DNA of 64,000 bases from an uncultured Flavobacterium sp. (GCA_943912855.1 CALTVC010000012.1:1-64000); one strand, 5' to 3'; counted from the first letter of the stretch, positions 34,562-43,754 are shown. Translations and numbers: made by a program. The notes: a model not told the origin generated them from the letters alone.

Positions 34562-35200
34562 ATGAAAAAAATATTAAAAACCAGCATTATAGCATTTGTA
34601 ATAGCCTTAGGCATTACATCGTGCGACTTTGATGACCCAATAGGCTCTAAGGTAACTGTATACCCTGACCTTAGCCTTACCGGAGATGCCATCGTAGTAG
34701 TTACACAAGGTGGAACTTTTACTGATCCAGGTGCAGTATCATACATAGGAGAAGACGAGGTAGAAGTTACCACACGTGGCACAGTAGACACTAATACACC
34801 AGGTGTATATGATATATATTATTCTTCTGTAAATGAAGATGGTTTCGCTGCTCAGGTCCGAAGAACTATAATTGTACTTAGCTCAGCACCAAGCACCGTT
34901 GATTTATCGGGTACTTTTTACAGAAGTGGTAACGCAAACAACATTGTAAAAATTTCAGACAGGGTCTATACTTCAGATAACGCTGGGGGTCTTGCCCGCA
35001 CTGATGTTAACAACCTGATAAGTTTTACATTTTACAATATAGATGATACACGCATCTACGCTCCTTACCAGGAAAATACTTCTGTTAGTGGTATAGATGT
35101 AGAAACAAACATCGGAACTATTGTAAGTCCTAATAACTTTACATGGGTACTTTATGCCTCTGCCTACTATGGTACTGCAGTAAGGAATTTCACCCGTTAA
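34562..35200 (+). CDS. Surface lipoprotein with Ig-like DUF5011-type domain
   Basis: Lipoprotein of 212 residues (lipobox ITSC, C21). An immunoglobulin-like domain at about residues 30-105 has the pattern GGTFTDPGAVSYIGEDEVEV followed by VDTNTPGVYDIYYSSVNEDG, which is the DUF5011/DUF5012 style found next to SusC/D pairs. The C-terminal half is unassigned. It probably sits on the cell surface as an accessory of the SusCD complex. The exact family assignment is from memory of the pattern, not a search. Confidence 0.75.
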   Translation: MKKILKTSIIAFVIALGITSCDFDDPIGSKVTVYPDLSLTGDAIVVVTQGGTFTDPGAVSYIGEDEVEVTTRGTVDTNTPGVYDIYYSSVNEDGFAAQVRRTIIVLSSAPSTVDLSGTFYRSGNANNIVKISDRVYTSDNAGGLARTDVNNLISFTFYNIDDTRIYAPYQENTSVSGIDVETNIGTIVSPNNFTWVLYASAYYGTAVRNFTR

Positions 35201-35216
35201 TTAAATCCTTAAGACT

Positions 35217-35729
35217 ATGAAAATATTTAATATAAAAAGTTGCGCCCTGGCCCTCACAATAGCCTTGTCGGCAACACTTATTTCTTGCGAGGAGGACGGC
35301 TACGCCGATTACAACCCGGGTGGAGATGCTGCCCAATCTATGAGCGGAGAATGGTACATAAACATTTATGATGAAGCCTCTGGTGATATTCAGGTAGAAA
35401 ACGCGCTTCACAGAACCTACGGTGATAATAACGGGGGATTATGGATAAGCGATCGTGCCAATGCTACCCAATTTTATGGCTGGTGGTTAGAATCTACAGT
35501 TAGCATTAATACCAGCGACCTTACCTTTAGTGGTAATGACCGCCCTAACTTTGCCGACGACTCTGAAGTAACCATTACTGAAGGTAAAATCATTAAAGGT
35601 GGAGGACACTCTACAACTGGTGTAGTAGTAGACAGTATCTACTTTAAAGGTGTATTTAACTACGACCCGGGTACTACGCTTATCTTTGCCGGACATGGCC
35701 GTACCGGCTTTGAAGAAGACGAACATTAG
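35217..35729 (+). CDS. Small lipoprotein, lipid-binding-hydrolase-like family
   Basis: Lipoprotein of 170 residues (lipobox LISC, C24) rich in beta strands: SMSGEWYINIYDE, then GLWISDRANATQFYGWWLE, and a final FNYDPGTTLIFAGHGRTGFE. The pattern resembles the Bacteroidota family annotated as lipid-binding putative hydrolase (Pfam Lipid_bd), which often ends SusC-SusD-DUF5011 operons. No catalytic residues can be named. It is followed by a strong terminator, so it is the last gene of the operon. Confidence 0.68.
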   Translation: MKIFNIKSCALALTIALSATLISCEEDGYADYNPGGDAAQSMSGEWYINIYDEASGDIQVENALHRTYGDNNGGLWISDRANATQFYGWWLESTVSINTSDLTFSGNDRPNFADDSEVTITEGKIIKGGGHSTTGVVVDSIYFKGVFNYDPGTTLIFAGHGRTGFEEDEH

Positions 35730-35749
35730 TAGTTTTTCTACATTATTAT

Positions 35750-35776
35750 AAACCACCCTTTATGGGTGGTTTTTTT
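35750..35776 (+). terminator. Terminator of the SusCD operon
   Basis: 9-bp stem AAACCACCC (35750-35758) with GGGTGGTTT (35764-35772) and a T run to 35776. The -7 box of rlmB begins 2 nt after the T run. Confidence 0.9.
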
Positions 35777-35777
35777 A

Positions 35778-35785
35778 TACCTTTG
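35778..35785 (+). promoter_or_regulatory. -7 box of rlmB promoter, 4 nt before the start codon
   Basis: TACCTTTG followed by C. Bacteroidota transcripts begin a few bases after this box, so the mRNA would start at or next to the ATG at 35790 and be leaderless. Confidence 0.6.
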
Positions 35786-35789
35786 CACT

Positions 35790-36524
35790 ATGGAAAAAGA
35801 ACACCTGATATTCGGCATACGTGCCATCATAGAAGCCATAAACGCGGGCAAGGAAGTAGATAAGGTTTTTGTACAGAAAGATGCTCAGGGCGACCTGATG
35901 CGTGATTTACTTAAAGTACTGAAGCAAAAAAGCATCAACTTTACGTATGTACCTGTAGAAAAACTGAACCGCCTTACCCCTAACAACCACCAGGGTGCAG
36001 TAGGTAGTATATCTCCGGTTAAGTTCCACGACCTGGAAACTCTGGTGGAAACCGTACTGGAAAGCGGAAAAACACCACTATTCCTTATCCTTGACCAACT
36101 GAGCGATGCGCGTAACTTCGGTGCTATTATCCGTACGGCTGAGTGTACCGGTGTAGATGGCATCATTGTACAAAAACAGGGTTCGGCTCCGGTAAACGGT
36201 GATACTGTAAAGACATCGGCGGGGGCAGTGTTTAATGTGCCTATCTGTAAAGTAGAACATATTAAAGACGCTATTTTCCACCTGCAGGGTTCAGGCATAA
36301 AAACCATAGCCGCAACAGAAAAGACCGATGATACTATTTACGACGTATCATTCAGCGAGCCTGTAGCTATTATAATGGGTAGCGAAGACCGTGGCATCAA
36401 TCCATCGGTACTAAAAATTGTAGACGACAAAGCCAAACTGCCTATGTATGGTACCATATCATCTCTGAACGTATCTGTTGCCTGTGGTGCTTTCCTATAC
36501 GAAGCAGTTAGGCAAAGAAGGTAA
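35790..36524 (+). CDS. rlmB: 23S rRNA (guanosine-2'-O-)-methyltransferase RlmB-like (SpoU/TrmH family)
   Basis: SPOUT methyltransferase that 2'-O-methylates a 23S rRNA guanosine. An N-terminal substrate-binding domain (FGIRAIIEAINAGKEVDKVF) is followed by motif 1 LSDARNFGAIIRTAECTGVD, motif 2 IIMGSEDRGI and motif 3 ISSLNVSVACGAFLYEAVRQ of the trefoil knot. The ATG at 35790 (244 residues) is chosen because an upstream alternative start would read through the terminator stem and the -7 box. Confidence 0.92.
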   Translation: MEKEHLIFGIRAIIEAINAGKEVDKVFVQKDAQGDLMRDLLKVLKQKSINFTYVPVEKLNRLTPNNHQGAVGSISPVKFHDLETLVETVLESGKTPLFLILDQLSDARNFGAIIRTAECTGVDGIIVQKQGSAPVNGDTVKTSAGAVFNVPICKVEHIKDAIFHLQGSGIKTIAATEKTDDTIYDVSFSEPVAIIMGSEDRGINPSVLKIVDDKAKLPMYGTISSLNVSVACGAFLYEAVRQRR

Positions 36525-36562
36525 TTTCAGATTTTTGATTTCAGATTTCAGAATATAAAAAA

Positions 36563-36595
36563 ATCCCTCTTAAACTTTATGTATTTAAGAGGGAT
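36563..36595 (-). terminator. Terminator of the lipoprotein gene at 36602
   Basis: Perfect 12-bp stem (36563-36574 with 36584-36595) and 9-nt loop; the A run at 36557-36563 gives the U tract on the minus strand. It converges with rlmB. The preceding 36526-36551 holds a short direct repeat of GATTTCAGATTT type. Confidence 0.85.
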
Positions 36596-36601
36596 CTATA
36601 T

Positions 36602-37054
36602 TTAATTATCAGGAGATATTGGAGAATATTCCATTATGTCTGCATCTGAAGTGGCATTGACATACGCTGTATAATATTCTGCATTTTCTTTATGACAAAG
36701 TGCATTAGCTTCTGTAAGCTCTCGGAACAAATCTAATGCTTCATCAATAGACTTAAACTTTGTTTGGGTTATGTTAGTTTTCAGCCAATTTTCAAACGTA
36801 GTTTTATCTTTAAAAATTGTTGCATCAAACGTTTTCATATTCAATTTAGCTATGAAATCATTCGTCAACTTATTCATTTTGATAAAGCTCTCTGAATCGA
36901 GAAGCTTCTTGTACAATTTGGGTAAATCAGGATTAGAATTTTTATCATCTACAACAACATCTTTTGCTTCCTCATAGATAATTGGCTTCTTATCTGCTCC
37001 ACATGCTAAAACGCAAAATGCACAAATAATAATTACAAAATATTTTAAACTCAT
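36602..37054 (-). CDS. Hypothetical lipoprotein
   Basis: Exported lipoprotein of 150 residues: signal peptide MSLKYFVIIICAFCVLACG with C18 as the lipid-bearing cysteine. The rest is helical and charged (DLPKLYKKLLDSESFIKMNK). I recognise no family. It stands alone with a terminator; there is no visible partner. Confidence 0.8.
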   Translation of the reverse strand: MSLKYFVIIICAFCVLACGADKKPIIYEEAKDVVVDDKNSNPDLPKLYKKLLDSESFIKMNKLTNDFIAKLNMKTFDATIFKDKTTFENWLKTNITQTKFKSIDEALDLFRELTEANALCHKENAEYYTAYVNATSDADIMEYSPISPDN

Positions 37055-37194
37055 AGCTTAGAGATTTAGTCACTTCCTTCAGAAAAAGGCTCTGTGCAAG
37101 TATTTTTTATGAAAAATAAATTTGTTAATAATGGTTTGGATTGATCAATCGTGATAAAAGTAAGAAAAGTTAACAGAACCATTACTAGGTAAAA

Positions 37195-37983
37195 TTACCT
37201 GTTTTTATCATCATATTTATAAACATAAATAACCTGCACCGGAAATGTTGTAGTGGGCATTGGCGATAGTATTTCTGCATCTACTACCTCTATATCTTCA
37301 GGTTTGGGAGGGTTTACAAAATTGCCATTTTCATCAAAACGCTTCATAAATGGGTCGGTCTTCGGGTCGAAATCTGGCTTTTGCCAGTCGTATACTATGT
37401 GGGTATTTTTATACTCCGGGGTATCATACGCTTTAGAGAAAAACAATCCGGCTATGAATCCGCCCAGGTGCCCTTCCCAACTCACCTGTTCGTCTACTCC
37501 CGGGAATACATACCAAAGCATACTCCCATAAAGCAACACTATGGTAAGCGACAGCGCTACCAGCCTGTAATAGCCCGTTTGTATCCCTTTAAAAAAGATA
37601 AAACTTACCAATACATATATGAGTCCGCTTGCGCCAATATGGTAGCTCCCTCCTCGCCCTATGAGCCACGTAATAAATCCTGATATGAGTATACCATACA
37701 GTATAACCTGCAAGGTATACCTACGGTAAAAAAACCGCATGGCTGCAATCAGCAGAAATAATGGTATGCTGTTATTATAAATATGCTCCAGGCTTCCGTG
37801 CAGGAATGGGCTTAGGACTATTCCACGCAATCCTGAAAACGTGCGGGGCAAAATACCGTATTGTGTAAGATAGAGATGATATTTTATTTCGGCCCAATAG
37901 CAAATCCAGATGGAAAGTACGGCAACTAAAGGCCATAGAATTACTGAGGGTGAAAATTTAAAGGGTTCGTTGTCTTGTTTCAT
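37195..37983 (-). CDS. Rhomboid-family intramembrane serine protease
   Basis: Membrane protease that cuts transmembrane helices of other proteins. Six or so hydrophobic segments lie within residues 12-185. The catalytic dyad is S119 in HIGASGLIY and H172 in WEGHLGGFIAG, and the HGSLEHIYNN segment (62-71) supplies the oxyanion histidine and asparagine. A soluble C-terminal tail of about 75 residues is rich in proline. Isolated gene; the substrate is unknown. Confidence 0.93.
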   Translation of the reverse strand: MKQDNEPFKFSPSVILWPLVAVLSIWICYWAEIKYHLYLTQYGILPRTFSGLRGIVLSPFLHGSLEHIYNNSIPLFLLIAAMRFFYRRYTLQVILYGILISGFITWLIGRGGSYHIGASGLIYVLVSFIFFKGIQTGYYRLVALSLTIVLLYGSMLWYVFPGVDEQVSWEGHLGGFIAGLFFSKAYDTPEYKNTHIVYDWQKPDFDPKTDPFMKRFDENGNFVNPPKPEDIEVVDAEILSPMPTTTFPVQVIYVYKYDDKNR

Positions 37984-38036
37984 GCAGGAAGTTACTCAAA
38001 AAAACAACCAAAGTTTTTTTCCTGTTAAAATGTCAG

Positions 38037-40409
38037 TTACAACCTGTTTTGTTCCTCACTGTTACCATTACCCCTTTGTTCTATTTTTACATCACCACCA
38101 AAATTATACACCAAGGAAAGTCGGAAATAACGCAGGTCGCTGTAATTCATGTACTGGTTTCTTACACCGTTAGAGTAGCCTGTATACGACATTTGGCTTG
38201 TACGAAATATATCGTTCCCATACATCAATAGCTGTAGTTTCTTGTCCAGGAAAAGCATTTTAAAACTGGCATCGAGCTGATACTTTTCGCTGTTAACATC
38301 AAGTCCATCCACCCCTTTGCTTACATAATTAAAACGCAGGCTTAATGCATACGTCTTTTTGTCATTAAAGAAAAAGTCCTGGTTGCACCTAAAAACAGCA
38401 TTCCACCCGGCAAGATGCTGTAATGTTACGGGTATAGTAGAACGCGCATCGACATAATACACATCAGCCGAAAATTGCAATCTGTACCATTTAAACGGCT
38501 CCAGCATAACGTTATGGCTGGTGCCAATGGTTTCGCTGTTAATAAAGTTTGTAAGATAGGTGCGCTGTATGGCCGTTTCGGGGTCTATGTAAGTGAGTTT
38601 CTCAAAGTATCCCTTTTCTGTAGAAACATAAACCGACCCGGTATACAGGTCGCCATGATTGTATTCTAATTCTACATTATGCGAATAGGAAGGCTTTAAA
38701 TACGGGTTCCCCTCGCTATAGCTATACGGCGAAAGTATAGTACGAAACGGGTTTAGCATATCAAAACCCGGTCTGTAAATACGCTTGCCGTAGTTCAGGC
38801 TTATGTTGTTATCATCTGTTATATTGTACATAACATACCCCGTGGGGAAAAACCGTGTGTACTGTATTACATTACTCTCAGCAGTGGTAAGTAATACCCC
38901 ATGGGTTCGGGTGCTTTCCATCCGTAGTCCCAGCTTGGCAGAGAACTTACCAAATTCTTTACTGGCATCGGCAAAGGCCGCCACAGTAGTTTCGGTAAAC
39001 TTAAAGCTGTTGGTTTGTCCTACATCCAATATGGGTACTCCGGTACTAAGGTCGTACTGCTCAAAATCGTTACGAGTTTTAGTATGGGCCAAACGCCCGC
39101 CATAATTCAGTTTCATCCATTTTAGCGGATGTTCAATATCAAGATTACCCGAAAAATTGTCTACATCACGTACTCCCTTATTGCTTTTAGATGAAAAACT
39201 GTCAGGCAACAGACCGCTATCGGCATCGTAGGTATTTGCAAGGTATGAATTACGGCTCCCCCCTGCGTAATTAAAATAATCAGCATCAAATGCTATGCGT
39301 GTACCCAGCGTATCGGGCTTAAAGATAATGTGGTAATTTAAACTTTGATAACGTGGGTTATTACGGCTGCGTCGGTCTGTATCTACTATAGAATCCAATA
39401 CAAAACCCGGCAAGGCAGACACGGTACTGATGTTACTATCCTCTGTACGGCTAATGTTATCCATACCATAATACTGTACACCGGTGGTTAGTTTGTCATT
39501 AATTTTATAATCAATACCCAGCCTGCCGTTAAGGTTATTATAGCGGTTTTCCATAATAGAATTTTCGTTCCAGTACTTGTCCGGATATTCCATACGGCTG
39601 TACTCATTAGGGCGGCTGCCCCCGGCATTATAACCTATATTAGACTGCAGTGTAAAACTGCCTTTCTGGTAATTGAAGTTGCCACCGTTAAACAACGACG
39701 GACGGTGGTTTTGCCCATACACACTTTGTACCGAACCATTCCATACATCCCTGCGCGCCTTTTTCAGTTTAATGTTCACTATACCACTATTACCCTCAGC
39801 ACTGTAGCGTGATGGTGGGTTTGTAATAACCTCAACCGACTTAATATCGTCTGAACGCAACGAACGCAGGTAGGTAGCCAATGCCTCGCCCGAAAGCTGT
39901 AGCGGACGATCGTCTATCATTATCATCACACTCCCCTTACCTACTATAGAAATAGCGTCATTAACCACCTGTACCCGTGGTACCAACTTTAACGCTTCAA
40001 GAGCATCTGTACCTATTGCGGCATCGGCATTTTCTATATTAAACACCAGCCTGTCGGGTTTCTTTTCAATGAGTTTTTTACGATGTTCCAAAACCACTTC
40101 ACCCAGGGTCTGCGCAGTTTCTACCGAAATATCGCCAAGGTTTACATCCCCCGAAACTGTAATGTTTTTGGTATACAACACCTTACCTATCATACTGATG
40201 GTAAGGATATAATCGGCAGATTTTACACGAACGGAAAAAGACCCATCGGTATCGGTAAGCGTAGATTGTGAGGCTACACCTGTAGCAACAAGGTTTACTT
40301 CGGCAAACTCCACAGGTTTACCGGCTGTGTCTTTTACCATACCTTTTACATTACTTTGGGCAAAACAGGCTAAGGAAAAAAACATCAGGAAAAGGGATAA
40401 AGTTTTCAA
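38037..40409 (-). CDS. TonB-dependent receptor with carboxypeptidase-like domain (OMP beta-barrel family 3 type)
   Basis: Outer-membrane protein of 790 residues. It has a signal peptide ending CFAQS, a carboxypeptidase-D-like domain (VKGMVKDTAGKPVEFAEVNL), a plug with VMIMIDDRPLQLSGE and SVEVITNPPSRYSAEGNSGI, then barrel sequence to LSLVYNFGGD. The plug pattern RYSAEGNSGIVNI is that of the Bacteroidota OMP_b-brl_3 group rather than SusC, and no SusD follows. The cargo is unknown; a role in metal or small-molecule uptake is possible but unsupported. The C-terminal tail after the barrel is polar (EQRGNGNSEEQNRL). Confidence 0.9.
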   Translation of the reverse strand: MKTLSLFLMFFSLACFAQSNVKGMVKDTAGKPVEFAEVNLVATGVASQSTLTDTDGSFSVRVKSADYILTISMIGKVLYTKNITVSGDVNLGDISVETAQTLGEVVLEHRKKLIEKKPDRLVFNIENADAAIGTDALEALKLVPRVQVVNDAISIVGKGSVMIMIDDRPLQLSGEALATYLRSLRSDDIKSVEVITNPPSRYSAEGNSGIVNIKLKKARRDVWNGSVQSVYGQNHRPSLFNGGNFNYQKGSFTLQSNIGYNAGGSRPNEYSRMEYPDKYWNENSIMENRYNNLNGRLGIDYKINDKLTTGVQYYGMDNISRTEDSNISTVSALPGFVLDSIVDTDRRSRNNPRYQSLNYHIIFKPDTLGTRIAFDADYFNYAGGSRNSYLANTYDADSGLLPDSFSSKSNKGVRDVDNFSGNLDIEHPLKWMKLNYGGRLAHTKTRNDFEQYDLSTGVPILDVGQTNSFKFTETTVAAFADASKEFGKFSAKLGLRMESTRTHGVLLTTAESNVIQYTRFFPTGYVMYNITDDNNISLNYGKRIYRPGFDMLNPFRTILSPYSYSEGNPYLKPSYSHNVELEYNHGDLYTGSVYVSTEKGYFEKLTYIDPETAIQRTYLTNFINSETIGTSHNVMLEPFKWYRLQFSADVYYVDARSTIPVTLQHLAGWNAVFRCNQDFFFNDKKTYALSLRFNYVSKGVDGLDVNSEKYQLDASFKMLFLDKKLQLLMYGNDIFRTSQMSYTGYSNGVRNQYMNYSDLRYFRLSLVYNFGGDVKIEQRGNGNSEEQNRL

Positions 40410-40536
40410 GATGCGTGTTTAAAATTGGTTTTGCGCTAAAGTACACGTTTTGGCTGAATTAAAACATGATAGAAAACCGTTTAATGTTAAAGTTGGCCGT
40501 CCTTAATAAGGTTTTAATTACACAATGTATCGCGAA

Positions 40537-41115
40537 CTATGATTTAATCAATAGCATGCATTGTTGGGTAATCGCTTCACGGTCGGCATCAGTAATTGGA
40601 ATTTCGGCAAGAGTAGCACGGATATTTTTTTCGCGCTTCTTAAACAGATTGTTGTTTACCTTATAATATTTACCATCGTACAGAAAAACCAACTCATCAG
40701 GCTGAACATCTTTAGTATCGGTTTTGTAAATGTTATGATCGTAAACAGTAACCCCATTCAGGGCAAAAAGTTCGCGGTGCAGGTAGTTATCAAATGTAGT
40801 TAACCTTCGCAGTTTAAACGCCCCCATTTCATTTTGTATATCTATGGAAGTAAGCTTTTTATCACGTAGGGCAACGTTAAGGGTATCGCCGGCAAGCATA
40901 CCGTTTTTAACCGTAAAAGTTGCCGATACTGTTGTACTGTCATATACTGCAGTACCTTGCCACTCACCAGGAAACGTAATAGGCTTATGGTGATGTGCAG
41001 CGGCAGCACCTGACCAAATAATCATATTAAGAAGCAGACCTACACCATTATTACCTGAACGTTGACCAAACCCCATTACGGGGAGCATCAGCAAGAGGAT
41101 AAATATTTTTTTCAT
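40537..41115 (-). CDS. Hypothetical exported protein
   Basis: 192 residues with a signal peptide (MKKIFILLLMLPVMGFGQ). A short hydrophobic stretch with HHH (residues 33-44) follows, then a beta-rich region (FPGEWQGTAVYDSTTVSATF, then FALNGVTVYDHNIYK). No family recognised. Isolated between a TonB-dependent receptor and another exported protein, all on the minus strand, with gaps over 100 nt. Confidence 0.75.
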   Translation of the reverse strand: MKKIFILLLMLPVMGFGQRSGNNGVGLLLNMIIWSGAAAAHHHKPITFPGEWQGTAVYDSTTVSATFTVKNGMLAGDTLNVALRDKKLTSIDIQNEMGAFKLRRLTTFDNYLHRELFALNGVTVYDHNIYKTDTKDVQPDELVFLYDGKYYKVNNNLFKKREKNIRATLAEIPITDADREAITQQCMLLIKS

Positions 41116-41221
41116 TAGTAAGAAGGTTAGTAGTTTTCAGAAATAAAACTTACATCTAATTTATAACACATACAGTTAAAATCCAAACAATTAAACCACT
41201 TATCATTCCTAACAAAACCTA

Positions 41222-42103
41222 CTACTTACTGGATTTTTGTGTCTCTGTTTCCATAATATACCGTGCATCCCTAATACGCTTCCACATCTGTGAGCCGGTT
41301 ATTCCGGTATTCATATCTACAAAACTATCATAAATAAACCCGCTGTTTTTGTGGCTGGTACGTTCCCACTTAAGATACGGCACTGCCGCAATAGCTCCAA
41401 CTTTAGACAATACTGTAAACGTTTTATAAAAGCCATCCTGCCCGGGTATAAAATCTGTTTGCGGTATGATAAAAACCACGCAAGCCCCTTGTTTTGGTAC
41501 TTTAACATCGTATTTAGAAATATCTGTAGTAGCCCAGGTGGCTCCACTTTTATTTTCAACAGTTATATCTTCAGGCAACAATGGTGTTAATGGTAGTTTG
41601 GTTACACTATCAAGAACATACACATTAGCCTTGAAAGGTAAAAAATTAAGTCCTTTGACTCCCTGGGTATTGGTTACCCTAAACTTCAGTATGGTAATCT
41701 TTTCTCCTGTAAAGGCTTTAATAGGACTGGCAATTTTCATCCCGTAAGAAAAACAACCATATAATGATGTTGTGCTATCTTTATCGGTACGGGAATCTAC
41801 CACTACCTCATCAAGCACATAATCAAGCTTTTTTATGGTATATACCTTCCTGACCGCTAAAGAATCTCTGGGAATGATACGTTTTTCATACGCAACATGG
41901 TTTACAATTACATTTTTGTAGCTACCGGAAACGTCAATCTTTATATTGCCATTGTAGTTTGTAGCTCCTACGAAAACCGAATCAGTATACACATCGGCAT
42001 CTGGTATGGGCTTGTTGGTTTCCTTCTCTATAAAGCGGAAAAGCTTGGGCTGGGCAAAAACATTGGCACAGATAAAAAGTGCGATTAGTAATAATCTGTT
42101 CAT
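41222..42103 (-). CDS. Exported carboxypeptidase-like regulatory-domain protein
   Basis: 293 residues, signal peptide MNRLLLIALFICANVFAQ. Residues 20-95 form a carboxypeptidase-D regulatory-like beta sandwich (IEKETNKPIPDADVYTDS, NYNGNIKIDVSG), ending in LDEVVVDSR as before a TonB plug, but no receptor follows. A second beta domain (about 100-270) is of unknown type. Such proteins are periplasmic or surface adaptors in Bacteroidota; the function is not known. Confidence 0.8.
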   Translation of the reverse strand: MNRLLLIALFICANVFAQPKLFRFIEKETNKPIPDADVYTDSVFVGATNYNGNIKIDVSGSYKNVIVNHVAYEKRIIPRDSLAVRKVYTIKKLDYVLDEVVVDSRTDKDSTTSLYGCFSYGMKIASPIKAFTGEKITILKFRVTNTQGVKGLNFLPFKANVYVLDSVTKLPLTPLLPEDITVENKSGATWATTDISKYDVKVPKQGACVVFIIPQTDFIPGQDGFYKTFTVLSKVGAIAAVPYLKWERTSHKNSGFIYDSFVDMNTGITGSQMWKRIRDARYIMETETQKSSK

Positions 42104-42191
42104 TGGTTTAGGATGGGTTTACTAATAAAACGGAGCAAAACCGCTTGTAGTATTTAGCATTTTTAAAAGGTACAATTTAGTTTCAAATGCC

Positions 42192-42199
42192 TAATTTTA
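42192..42199 (+). promoter_or_regulatory. -7-like box 4 nt before rarA start
   Basis: TAATTTTA followed by CACT and the ATG. It differs from TAnnTTTG at the last base but is placed exactly as the rlmB box, again suggesting a leaderless message. Confidence 0.4.
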
Positions 42200-42203
42200 C
42201 ACT

Positions 42204-43481
42204 ATGGAAGCACCTTTGGCAGAACGCATACGTCCGCAACATTTATCTGAATACATAAGCCAGCTGCACCTGGTGGGGCCAAACGGTTCCCTTACCCAGC
42301 AGATAGCCCGTGGCATAATCCCATCGCTCATATTATGGGGGCCTCCGGGTACGGGAAAAACCACACTAGCCCAGATTATGGCTCAGGAAAGCAACCGCCC
42401 TTTCTATGTACTCAGCGCCATTAATGCCGGGGTAAAAGACGTACGCGAGGTAATAGACAAAGCCAAACAAAGCGGAGGTATGTTTACCTCTAAAAACCCC
42501 ATTCTGTTTATAGACGAGATTCACCGTTTTAGTAAATCACAGCAGGATTCACTCCTTGCTGCCGTAGAGCGTGGCTGGGTAACGCTTATAGGTGCCACTA
42601 CAGAGAATCCAAGCTTCGAGGTAATTCCTGCACTCCTTTCTCGTTGCCAGGTATACGTCCTGAATGCTTTTACCCGAGAAGATCTTGAAGCTTTATTGCA
42701 CCGCGCTATGGAGGTCGACCACATCCTGAAAACAAAAAAAATTGAACTGAAGGAAACCGAAGCCCTGCTTCGCCTTAGTGGTGGCGACGGGCGTAAGTTG
42801 CTTAATATTTTTGAACTGATAATTAACGCCAGTGAAGGCGACGACATAGTAATTACAAACGACCGTGTATTACAACTGGTACAAAAGAACACGGTTTTGT
42901 ATGACAAAACAGGCGAACAACACTATGACATTATTTCCGCTTTTATAAAATCGATACGGGGAAGCGACCCTAACGGAGCGGTATATTGGCTCGCACGGAT
43001 GATTGAAGGTGGTGAAGACCTTAAATTCATAGCGCGCAGGTTGCTGATACTTTCAAGCGAAGATGTAGGTAATGCCAATCCTACCGCGTTTATCATGGCG
43101 AATAACACGTTCCAGGCGGTGAGCGCCATTGGCTATCCTGAATCAAGGATTATATTGAGTCAATGCGCGGTGTATCTGGCCAATTCACCCAAAAGCAATG
43201 CTACCTATATGGCAATAGGTAAAGCACAGAGCGTGGTTAAGCAAACGGGCGATTTACCCGTCCCGCTCCACCTGCGTAATGCTCCTACCAAGTTAATGAA
43301 GGAACTTGGCTATGGCGACGAATACAAATACGCCCACGACTACGATAATAACTTTGCCACGCAAGAGTTCTTACCCGATGAAATAAGCAACACCACTTTT
43401 TACGAACCGGGTGCTAACAGCCGTGAGAACGCCGACAGAGACATACTTCGTAAACGCTGGAACGGGAAGTATGGGTATTAA
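42204..43481 (+). CDS. rarA: Replication-associated recombination protein A (AAA ATPase)
   Basis: Acts at stalled replication forks. The AAA core has Walker A GPPGTGKTT (46-54), Walker B LFIDEIHRFSKSQQD (101-115) and the sensor segment GATTENPSFEV. The C-terminal MgsA/RarA tetramerisation region (HYDIISAFIKSIRGSDPNGA to PLHLRNAPTKLMKELGYG) is complete. The length of 425 residues is normal. Confidence 0.96.
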   Translation: MEAPLAERIRPQHLSEYISQLHLVGPNGSLTQQIARGIIPSLILWGPPGTGKTTLAQIMAQESNRPFYVLSAINAGVKDVREVIDKAKQSGGMFTSKNPILFIDEIHRFSKSQQDSLLAAVERGWVTLIGATTENPSFEVIPALLSRCQVYVLNAFTREDLEALLHRAMEVDHILKTKKIELKETEALLRLSGGDGRKLLNIFELIINASEGDDIVITNDRVLQLVQKNTVLYDKTGEQHYDIISAFIKSIRGSDPNGAVYWLARMIEGGEDLKFIARRLLILSSEDVGNANPTAFIMANNTFQAVSAIGYPESRIILSQCAVYLANSPKSNATYMAIGKAQSVVKQTGDLPVPLHLRNAPTKLMKELGYGDEYKYAHDYDNNFATQEFLPDEISNTTFYEPGANSRENADRDILRKRWNGKYGY

Positions 43482-43754
43482 GCTACTTAGTTTCTTAGCC
43501 ACTGAGCTTCTGAGTCAGTATATTAAATACTAAAAAAGGCTTCATCCTAAAATATAGGAGCTACTGAGTCGCTGAGCCGCTTAGCTACTGAGCCAGTACG
43601 TTTAAAGGGATATTAATAAATGAAAAGGCTTCACCTAAAATTATAGATGAAGCCTTTTTTATATCCACAGTAAACCAAATAGCTTAGCAACTCAGTGACT
43701 CAGAAACTTTCTACAAGCTAAGTAGCTAAGCGGCTAAGAAACTCAGAAGCTTTC
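43482..43754. repeat. Degenerate octanucleotide repeats CTkAGnnn flanking a terminator
   Basis: Three arrays of an 8-nt unit (CTTAG or CTGAG plus three bases) lie at about 43485-43520, 43561-43600 and, on the opposite strand, 43681-43750. A partial copy of the terminator sequence (43532-43559) lies between the first two. The inverted arrangement can fold into long hairpins. There are no spacers or cas genes, so it is not CRISPR. Confidence 0.6.
43623..43660. terminator. Bidirectional terminator between rarA and the operon at 43755
   Basis: Perfect 11-bp stem (43623-43633 with 43648-43658), then T run to 43660. A and T flanks on both sides suit converging transcripts. Confidence 0.75.

Noticed and set aside
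43482..43754. Possible CRISPR array
   Set aside because: The period is 8 nt, there are no unique spacers and no cas genes.
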